This document shows positions 20,931 to 26,343 of a stretch of DNA of 26,343 nt, piece by piece. The position numbers and the translations under genes are program-made. How positions within the stretch are numbered: position 1 is the stretch's first letter; each line of letters opens with the position of its first letter. The stretch comes from Candidatus Uhrbacteria bacterium (GTDB lineage Bacteria; Patescibacteriota; Patescibacteriia; UBA9934; GWF2-40-263). The stretch covers positions 71,327-97,669 of the forward strand of contig DOJV01000047.1 in NCBI GenBank assembly GCA_003511125.1. Direction: 5' to 3'. The notes beneath the pieces are model-generated. The model searched no databases. It had not been told where the DNA came from and was given only the letters and a program-made list of their open reading frames with translations.

Positions 20931-20937
20931 ATACCTG

Positions 20938-22401
20938 TCAATCTTCAAGTTTTAATAATTTACGAAGTTCGACTCTAGCTTCATCAACATCAACAATTTC
21001 GCCGGTTCGTCTTTTTTGTTTGATTTGTTCAATAATTTGTCCCATTTCTTTTCCTGGTTTAAAACCGGGTTTGATCTCTAAAATATCTTTTCCGCCAACC
21101 AAAGGCGTGGCACTAAGAACGTATTTTTTTACAAGTTCTCTGGCTCGAGAAACAATTTTTGTTTTTTCTTCTTGTTCGGATTCAAGAGCATTAGTTTCAT
21201 AAACGGTCAAATATATTTCCGAAGAAATTCCGCCCAAACGCTCAAAAATCGAAACTAAATGCCCGGAAAATTCTCTGTCATTTAATTCACCGCTATGATC
21301 CAGGGAACAGAACTCGCGCGATAAAGCGATGGCTGGAAGCAAAACCTCTTTTTTATCAAGAGTTAATTTCTTTTCATTTAAAAACTCTCGGGCTACGGCC
21401 TTGTCCCAATCTTGACAAAAAACTGAAAGCAAAATCATTTCTTTGGTATTTTTAGAAAAATCTTTTCCTTTTACTTCCAACCCTTGTCGAACAGCGTCAA
21501 CCCGTTTAATTAATTGTTGCCACTTCTCTTCCCCACCATCGGCGGAAATTTGGGAGGCAATTTCCGGATAAATTTTTTCAAAAATTCCCAACTGACGCAT
21601 AAGTTCTAAACCGCACGACGGCTTTTGTCCTTTAAGCAACAGTTTTGACCACTCCTCGGCAAAACGCCCGGCCGCCAAACCAATCTCTTCGGAAGATTTT
21701 TTACCGGCGGGAACAATATAAAATTCAGGGCCGGCGACAACCCCTCGCATCAACCGAAAACTTTCCGGCTCAACAGTTAAATTAAACCTGGAGACAAACT
21801 GAGCCGCGCGCAAAACTCGCAAAGCATCTTCGCCAAAATGCGCCGAATCGGTAACTCGTAATTTACGACTTTTGATATCTTCGAGCCCGCCAAAAGGATC
21901 AAAAACCACCCCGGTCAACGGGTCCATACTCATGGCGTTAATGGTAAAATCACGACGACGAGCGGCCTCGATAATATCCATGGAAGGATCGCCTTGAATT
22001 TCAAAACCTTTGTGACCTGGACTTTTTTTTGATTCATGTCTGGGAACCGAAACATCGAGATCAAGACCGTTGCCAAGATTGACTTTTAAAACTTCAAAAG
22101 ACTCCCCAGCTAAAGAAATCTCACCAAAAAGCTCTTTCAAAATTTCCTTAAGTTTTTCCGGAGCAACGCCACGAACCTCAATATCGGCGTCTTTGGGCTT
22201 CAACCCCATAAAAACATCGCGCACAAACCCGCCAACAATAACCGCCTGCGGTGCCGTTCCTGTGTATTCAATATTCGGCTCCAAGCCGGCAATCGCCTTG
22301 GCTAATTTTTGAACACCTTTGATTAAATCTTTTTCTTGATCAGACAAACTATCGCGAGTAAAGTATGGATTTTCCATTGGAGGTTTTCCTTCGTGATTCA
22401 T
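20938..22401 (-). CDS. cca: CCA-adding tRNA nucleotidyltransferase
   Basis: A 487-aa class II tRNA nucleotidyltransferase that builds or repairs the CCA end of tRNAs. The head has IVGGFVRD (55-62), the catalytic pair Asp71-x-Asp73 in KDADIEV, and RRRDFTINAM (about 148-157); neck motifs follow in RKLRVTDSAHFGEDALRVLRAAQFVSRF. The C-terminal end GKDILEIKPGFKPGKEMGQIIEQIKQKRRTGEI is the usual body/tail element. No complete HD motif is seen, but the gene directly upstream codes for a separate HD protein. ATG 22401 is taken; ATG 22377 (MENPYF) has GAAGGA nine bases before it and may be the real start. It lies 32 bases after the HD gene on the same strand, so an operon is likely. Confidence 0.93.
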   Translation of the reverse strand: MNHEGKPPMENPYFTRDSLSDQEKDLIKGVQKLAKAIAGLEPNIEYTGTAPQAVIVGGFVRDVFMGLKPKDADIEVRGVAPEKLKEILKELFGEISLAGESFEVLKVNLGNGLDLDVSVPRHESKKSPGHKGFEIQGDPSMDIIEAARRRDFTINAMSMDPLTGVVFDPFGGLEDIKSRKLRVTDSAHFGEDALRVLRAAQFVSRFNLTVEPESFRLMRGVVAGPEFYIVPAGKKSSEEIGLAAGRFAEEWSKLLLKGQKPSCGLELMRQLGIFEKIYPEIASQISADGGEEKWQQLIKRVDAVRQGLEVKGKDFSKNTKEMILLSVFCQDWDKAVAREFLNEKKLTLDKKEVLLPAIALSREFCSLDHSGELNDREFSGHLVSIFERLGGISSEIYLTVYETNALESEQEEKTKIVSRARELVKKYVLSATPLVGGKDILEIKPGFKPGKEMGQIIEQIKQKRRTGEIVDVDEARVELRKLLKLED

Positions 22402-22433
22402 ATATTTTTCACAATCTTGTAACCCTGATTAAA

Positions 22434-23573
22434 TTACAAACTTTGGACAAAACCTCTTATCTTTTCGTTTAAACCATTCTGATCTTGATCGAGATTATTT
22501 CGAACAAATTCTTTTACTTTTGCATTAGCTTCTCCGATTTGTTTTCCTTGAAAACCTTTTCCCTTTAACACAGCCGATAATCCTCCTTGATCTTTAAAAG
22601 CTTCCGTTAACGAATCGTCAACTTTTTTATCTTGCGTTTCTTTCTCAAGAACAGGCTCAATTGCGATCTTTAATTTTTCAACGACTTCCACAATCCTCTT
22701 AAAGGCCGCTTCCCTGTCGCTGTCCGAATCACCTCTGTGGTGAGTGGAGGCGTTATCGGCATAAGTCAAAGCCAAAAGCAGTTTAATTTTTCGCGTGTTA
22801 ATTTTTCGAGACCCTTTTTCACCTTCGACGAAGGCATTTTCGAAAATTTTTCCTATTCCCTGCATTTTTTTAGGATCTTCAAGGTCTGTTTCTGACAAAT
22901 CAGCTAAGTCCAACAAATTCATGTGATTGGACAAAAGATAATCCAACAATTCGGCGTCATCCGCAGACAATTCCAAACCGGATTCTTGAATAACATTTTT
23001 GCTCATTTCTGCGCTCTTTTTGTCGTGACCACGAAAATTTGCAGCTAAGGCCGGATATTCTTTAGCCACGGCAATCAACCTAACCTGTAAAACAGCTTCG
23101 TGCTGTTTTAGCAAATCCGCTCGTTTACCACCACTTAGAACTGTTATCTCTTCAGTCGACTTTCCGCTTACTTCGGCCAATAATCTTAATTTTAAATTCT
23201 GAGCTTGCTCTATTTGTTCCACGGCCGCGCCAACAACTTCGTTCTGTTTTCCAGAAACCACATCATACTTAAGAGTCTCGGCTTTTCCGATGTCATGCAG
23301 GGTTCCGGCAAGCCTTAACAACCTAACTTCTTCGGCGGAAAAATCACCCTCGCGATTTCTGACATATGAGTTCAACTCGGCCACATATAACTCAGAGTGC
23401 TCCTTAGGATCACCTTCAGTATGATTCGGCCCATGATCCATACCTTCCATTTTTTCTATTGCTGAAACAAAAATCGAACTTTGATCCAAGCGAAATTCTT
23501 TAACAGCCCCACCAAATTCCATGGCTGCGGCGGCTTTGCGGACTTCGATTGAGGTTTCTTGATCGATGGACAT
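22434..23573 (-). CDS. HD-domain protein, likely phosphohydrolase, upstream of cca
   Basis: A 379-aa protein. The frame opens at 23654 but the transcript leader runs through that part, so ATG 23573 (MSIDQETSIEVRK) is chosen. It carries an HD metal site: His51/His59 region (NHTEGDPKEHSELYV), LAGTLHDIGKAETL with His93-Asp94, FRGHDKKSAEMSKNV, and LLALTYADNASTHHRGDSDSD with a final Asp. This is the arrangement of HD phosphohydrolases, including the 2',3'-cyclic phosphodiesterase domain that in E. coli is part of Cca itself. The last about 110 residues are charged and helical. Being directly upstream of cca, it may process tRNA ends, but that is inference. Own consensus promoter with a hairpin at the 5' end of the leader. 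Confidence 0.75.
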   Translation of the reverse strand: MSIDQETSIEVRKAAAAMEFGGAVKEFRLDQSSIFVSAIEKMEGMDHGPNHTEGDPKEHSELYVAELNSYVRNREGDFSAEEVRLLRLAGTLHDIGKAETLKYDVVSGKQNEVVGAAVEQIEQAQNLKLRLLAEVSGKSTEEITVLSGGKRADLLKQHEAVLQVRLIAVAKEYPALAANFRGHDKKSAEMSKNVIQESGLELSADDAELLDYLLSNHMNLLDLADLSETDLEDPKKMQGIGKIFENAFVEGEKGSRKINTRKIKLLLALTYADNASTHHRGDSDSDREAAFKRIVEVVEKLKIAIEPVLEKETQDKKVDDSLTEAFKDQGGLSAVLKGKGFQGKQIGEANAKVKEFVRNNLDQDQNGLNEKIRGFVQSL

Positions 23574-23597
23574 ATTATTTTTAAAATTATTATTTTT

Positions 23598-23640
23598 CCA
23601 AAAAAATAGAGAACCCCCACTTAGAGTTCTCGCCTCTTGG
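23598..23640 (-). promoter_or_regulatory. Hairpin at the 5' end of the HD-gene leader
   Basis: On the minus strand GAGAAC-TCTAAGTGGGG-GTTCTC is followed by TATTTTTTT; outer CCAA/TTGG can also pair. It starts within about ten bases of the expected transcription start. It may act as an attenuator or, more simply, as a 5' stabilising stem. Confidence 0.5.
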
Positions 23641-23644
23641 TTTA

Positions 23645-23673
23645 ATGATACCATTTTTTTGGACTTAAGTCAA
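23645..23673 (-). promoter_or_regulatory. Promoter of the HD-cca operon
   Basis: TTGACT (23673-23668), 17-base spacer, TATCAT (23650-23645) on the minus strand. Confidence 0.75.
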
Positions 23674-23705
23674 TAGAATTTTATTGAAAACTTTTTGGAA
23701 AATTT

Positions 23706-23744
23706 AAAAAACCTCCTGCTGATTAAACCAGCAGGAGGTTTTTT
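23706..23744. terminator. Bidirectional terminator
   Basis: A 16-bp perfect stem AAAAAACCTCCTGCTG / CAGCAGGAGGTTTTTT, separating the 86-aa gene from the HD-gene promoter. Confidence 0.95.
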
Positions 23745-23765
23745 GACTTTTTTATATAAAATTTT

Positions 23766-24026
23766 TTATTTTTCTTTCACTAAAGTAAAACCAAAACTTG
23801 GAAGTCCATACGCAATACTTTTATTTCTTACTGGCAAACCGGAAATATCGTGCCTATTTTTGTCAAAAAAAACAAAGCCAGGACAAGATGCCAGTGCATC
23901 GGATGCGCCTGTAGCACCATCAACATCGACAAAAACAACCTCTACTGGTCTTATTTTTGGAACCTCTACCGTCGGTTCTACCCCCGAAGTAAATTCCGAA
24001 GGTACTTGGCCTGGTATTTTTTCCAT
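23766..24026 (-). CDS. Small orphan protein, 86 aa
   Basis: Starts MEKIPGQVPSEFTSGVEPTVEVPK and continues RPVEVVFVDVDGATGASDALASCPGFVFFDKNRHDI to a basic end (FGFTLVKEK). The middle has a strand-like VVFVDVDGATG segment; there is no signal peptide or membrane span. No family is recognised. It is a one-gene unit with a perfect consensus promoter (TTGACA-17-TATAAT) and a very strong terminator, so it is probably highly expressed. In organisation it resembles the orphan cassettes at 6-12 kb but lacks the G-run spacer. The real start is ATG 24026, about 25 bases after the expected transcription start. Confidence 0.75.
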   Translation of the reverse strand: MEKIPGQVPSEFTSGVEPTVEVPKIRPVEVVFVDVDGATGASDALASCPGFVFFDKNRHDISGLPVRNKSIAYGLPSFGFTLVKEK

Positions 24027-24056
24027 AAAAAAAGATTATTTTTTATTAACTTTTAA

Positions 24057-24099
24057 ATTATACCAAAAAATCGCCCTCTTGTCAAAAATTTGATATAAT
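24057..24099. promoter_or_regulatory. Overlapping divergent promoters
   Basis: Minus strand, toward the 86-aa gene: TTGACA (24085-24080), 17-base spacer, TATAAT (24062-24057), a perfect consensus. Plus strand, toward the aldolase: extended -10 TG-A-TATAAT (24091-24099) with no good -35. The plus -10 lies eight bases from the minus -35, so the two should compete for polymerase. Confidence 0.75.
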
Positions 24100-24102
24100 G
24101 TT

Positions 24103-24176
24103 GTTACGAATTATGAACAATTAAAGTAGTATCAAAACAAATTCGTTAATTCGTGTCACAATTCGTAATTCGTAAC
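24103..24176. repeat. Inverted repeat and AATTCGT copies in the aldolase leader
   Basis: GTTACGAATTA (24103-24113) is the exact complement of TAATTCGTAAC (24166-24176). AATTCGT appears four times between 24140 and 24173. The right arm ends four bases before ATG 24181, so the stem could hinder ribosome entry. Confidence 0.75.
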
Positions 24177-24180
24177 ATTT

Positions 24181-25101
24181 ATGTTAACTACTCTTCCTTC
24201 CCTTCTTGCTCGCGCCGAACACGGCCGTTATGCCGTTGGCGCCTTCAACGTTTACAATCTCGAAACCATCCAAGCCGTCGTAGCCGCGGCCGAGGCCGAG
24301 CGCTCGCCGGCGATTTTGCAGACCAGCGAAGCGGCTATCGCTTATGCCGGAATGGAAACACTTGGCGCTTTGGTGCATTTGTTTGCCAAGAAAACCAAAA
24401 TCCCTTTGGTTTTTCATCTTGATCACGGAAAAAACGAAAAACTTATCATGGAGGCTATTAAAAGCGGTTGGTATGGCTCGGTTATGTTCGACGGCTCGGC
24501 TTTACCTTACAAAAAAAATTTAAAGTTAACTAAAAAAATCGTCAAAGCCGCTCATGCGCGCGGAGTTGCGGTCGAGGCCGAGGTTGGCGCCATTGCCGGC
24601 ATAGAAGATTTTGTCTCGGTTAAAGAACGCGATGCCCATCTAACATCGCCCGAGCAGGCCCTGGAGTTTGCTATCGAGACCGGTTGCGACGCTTTGGCCG
24701 TGGCCATCGGCACCAAACACGGAGCTTACAAATTCAACGGCGATTGTCAGCTGGATTTTGAGCGATTGGCTGAAATCAAAAAACTGGTCAAAACCCCACT
24801 CGTCCTTCACGGCGCTTCTGGCGTGCCGGCCGCGGTCAAAAAAACCGCCATGAAGTTTGGGGCTAAAATCGCCGAAGCTAAAGGGGTTTCCGATCCGGCC
24901 ATTAAAAAAGCCGTTAAACTCGGGATTCGCAAAATCAACATCGACACTGATCTCCGCATTGCCCTCAATGCCGGCGTGCGTCAATTCTTAACCGAACATC
25001 CAGAAGATATCGACCCTCGCGCTTTCCTAGCATCCGGCAAAAACGAAATGACCCAAGTAATCCGCCAAAAAATGCGCCTCTTCGGCTCCTCAAAAAAATA
25101 A
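24181..25101 (+). CDS. fba: Class II fructose-bisphosphate aldolase family protein
   Basis: A 306-aa zinc-dependent class II ketose-bisphosphate aldolase. It shows VGAFNVYNLET near the N-terminus and VFHLDHGKN (77-85), with catalytic Asp81 and zinc His82. Further on are AVEAEVGAIAG, AIGTKHGAYKF with a zinc His, LVLHGASG with a zinc His and phosphate loop, and KINIDTDLRIAL. All catalytic and metal residues can be found and the length is typical. It cleaves or forms fructose 1,6-bisphosphate; tagatose-bisphosphate aldolases look very similar. It is followed 47 bases later by a PfkB-type kinase, which might supply the bisphosphate. The leader contains an inverted repeat ending just before the start codon. 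Confidence 0.95.
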   Translation: MLTTLPSLLARAEHGRYAVGAFNVYNLETIQAVVAAAEAERSPAILQTSEAAIAYAGMETLGALVHLFAKKTKIPLVFHLDHGKNEKLIMEAIKSGWYGSVMFDGSALPYKKNLKLTKKIVKAAHARGVAVEAEVGAIAGIEDFVSVKERDAHLTSPEQALEFAIETGCDALAVAIGTKHGAYKFNGDCQLDFERLAEIKKLVKTPLVLHGASGVPAAVKKTAMKFGAKIAEAKGVSDPAIKKAVKLGIRKINIDTDLRIALNAGVRQFLTEHPEDIDPRAFLASGKNEMTQVIRQKMRLFGSSKK

Positions 25102-25102
25102 T

Positions 25103-25140
25103 CCTACAAGCTACTTCCTACAAGCTACTTCCTACAAACT
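25103..25140 (+). repeat. 14-base tandem repeat between fba and the kinase gene
   Basis: CCTACAAGCTACTT occurs twice in tandem (25103-25130) and a third partial copy CCTACAAACT follows. It is too short to hold a gene and has no terminator. Confidence 0.9.
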
Positions 25141-25148
25141 AAAAAAAT

Positions 25149-26120
25149 ATGCTCGACATCATCACTATCGGTAGCGCCACAAGAGATGTTTTCCTCTTGT
25201 CCGATAAATTCACTTTTCTTCACTCCAAAGAATTCTCGACTGGCATTGGCGAGTGCGTGGCTTTTGGCACCAAACTCGAGCTCAACAAAATCGTTTTCAC
25301 AACTGGTGGCGGAGCTACCAATGCCGCGGCTTCTTTTGCCAACTTCGGATACGAAACAGCGGTTATTTGCCGAGTCGGCAACGACGCCGCCGGCCGCGAT
25401 GTTTTAGAAGATTTGAAAGCGCACAAAGTAAAAACCAATTTGGTGAAAAAAGTCACCAACGGCCAAACGGCTTACTCCACCCTACTAACCGCGCCAAACG
25501 GCGAACGTACTGCTTTGGTTCTTCGTGGTGTCTCGGCCAAATTTTCCGAAGCCGATTTTCCCAAAAACAAACTCAAAGCTCGAGCAATTTATCTAACTTC
25601 GCTCGGCGGCAATTTAGCTTTATCTAAAAAAATAATTTTTCAGGTCAAAAAAGATAAAACTTTTGTTTCTTGGAATCCGGGTAAAGACGAGCTCAAAAAA
25701 GGCTTAAAAAATTTCCAATCGATTTTACCTTTGGTGGACATCTTTTTAATAAATCGAGAAGAGGCTGAATTACTAACCGGCAAAAAAGACTTGAAAGAAA
25801 TCTTCAAACTTTTGGCTCGCGAAAATTGTGTAACCATAATTACCGACGGCCCCAAAGGCGCTTACGCCGAACAAAAAGGTGAAATCTATCACACCACCAC
25901 CACCGGTGCTCGCTCAATCTCGCGCACTGGCGCCGGCGACGCTTTTGGTTCTGGTTTTACCACTGGTTTTCTTGGCTCCGAGGATATTAAAAAAGCTTTG
26001 CCCATCGGCGTTTTGAACGCCGAAGCCGTCATCCAAAAAATCGGCGCCAAAGTTGGTTTATTAAAACGCTGGCCGACCGCGAAACAAATATCTAAAGTTA
26101 AAATTTCGAAAATAAAATAA
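25149..26120 (+). CDS. PfkB-family carbohydrate kinase
   Basis: A 323-aa ribokinase-fold kinase. The N-terminal part has the family's TTGGGATNAAASFANFGYETAVICRVGNDAAG; the C-terminal signature is ISRTGAGDAFGSGFTTG, with catalytic Asp264 and the anion hole. The NREEAELLTG segment is also typical. It phosphorylates a sugar or nucleoside using ATP; the substrate cannot be told from sequence (6-phosphofructokinase, 1-phosphofructokinase, ribokinase and adenosine kinase are all possible). Its position behind the aldolase makes a fructose phosphate attractive, and many CPR genomes lack ordinary PfkA. Residues 28-48 (EFSTGIGECVAFGTKLEL) form the expected lid part. Spacing to fba is 47 bases, with no terminator between, so the two are probably co-transcribed. 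Confidence 0.9.
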   Translation: MLDIITIGSATRDVFLLSDKFTFLHSKEFSTGIGECVAFGTKLELNKIVFTTGGGATNAAASFANFGYETAVICRVGNDAAGRDVLEDLKAHKVKTNLVKKVTNGQTAYSTLLTAPNGERTALVLRGVSAKFSEADFPKNKLKARAIYLTSLGGNLALSKKIIFQVKKDKTFVSWNPGKDELKKGLKNFQSILPLVDIFLINREEAELLTGKKDLKEIFKLLARENCVTIITDGPKGAYAEQKGEIYHTTTTGARSISRTGAGDAFGSGFTTGFLGSEDIKKALPIGVLNAEAVIQKIGAKVGLLKRWPTAKQISKVKISKIK

Positions 26121-26130
26121 AATCTCAAAC

Positions 26131-26320
26131 TGCCGTCATATAAAGGACTCAGCCTCCAAGAAGAGGTATCCTGATAATGGGAACGGAACTATCTTCGTCA
26201 ATGGCTTCGAGCCACACGCAATGCTATTTCGTTCCCTCTTAAATCAGGACTCTCCGGAACTCCGTTATCGGGTCAGGCCTCGAGCCTCTTTAACTCATAT
26301 GACAGGGAACGGCGAGATCG
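26131..26320. ncRNA. Candidate structured RNA at the window end
   Basis: No ORF is credible here. Nested stems are visible: GTCATAT/ATATGAC (26135-26141 with 26297-26303), TCCTGAT/ATCAGGA (26169-26175 with 26243-26249), GGGAACG/CGTTCCC (26179-26185 with 26230-26236) and TGGCT-TCG-AGCCA (26202-26214). The inner three form one long interrupted hairpin. The strand is not decided: on the minus strand the outer stem is followed by a T-rich stretch (ATTTTATTTTATTTT). Family unknown. It shares two blocks with the 1.1 kb region. Confidence 0.5.
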
Positions 26321-26343
26321 ACTGATTGTTTAATTCTTAACCT

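Overview
The window looks like a piece of a reduced-genome bacterium of the Patescibacteria (CPR), probably Parcubacteria-like. This rests on the mix of families: a TrmB-type regulator, transketolase split into two subunits, a type 2 isoleucyl-tRNA synthetase, an STT3-like membrane glycosyltransferase, many orphan small proteins, and a pentose-phosphate/aldolase set in place of ordinary upper glycolysis. UGA is used as a stop (for example at 17369-17371), so the code is standard, not the UGA=Gly code of Gracilibacteria. Most core genes lack a Shine-Dalgarno sequence, and several start within about 10-15 bases of a -10 box. The lineage is an inference from gene content, not a placement.

Region 1-2160 has no long convincing gene. 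It holds inverted repeats, hairpins and very small ORFs, several with strong Shine-Dalgarno sites unlike the rest of the window. It ends in a GC-rich, self-contained transcription unit (1731-2160): consensus promoter, structured leader, 43-codon ORF, strong terminator. Region 2153-6050 carries a TrmB-like regulator and ileS, both on the minus strand.

Region 6099-13576 is an accessory island. Six orphan genes on the minus strand (98, 64, 153, 403, 107 and 120 aa) each sit behind a near-copy of one promoter, TTGACT, then a spacer with a G-run, then TAAAAT, and most are followed by a hairpin terminator. The 403-aa protein is built of about eight tandem helical repeats. Among these cassettes lie a DUF4143-type AAA ATPase, a Fic protein with an operator-like palindrome, and an AbiEi/AbiEii toxin-antitoxin pair with its own palindrome.

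Region 13603-26120 is mostly metabolic. It encodes RpiB, an Rpe-like protein, transketolase N and C halves, class II aldolase and a PfkB-family kinase: the non-oxidative pentose phosphate route joined to the aldolase step (no transaldolase in view). Interleaved are a secreted cupredoxin-like protein, an STT3-like protein overlapping a family 2 glycosyltransferase (surface glycosylation), a DUF4349 membrane protein lodged between the transketolase halves, and on the minus strand an HD-domain protein followed by the CCA-adding enzyme. The last 220 bases fold into nested stems and share two sequence blocks, in the same order, with the 1.1 kb region at the other end.
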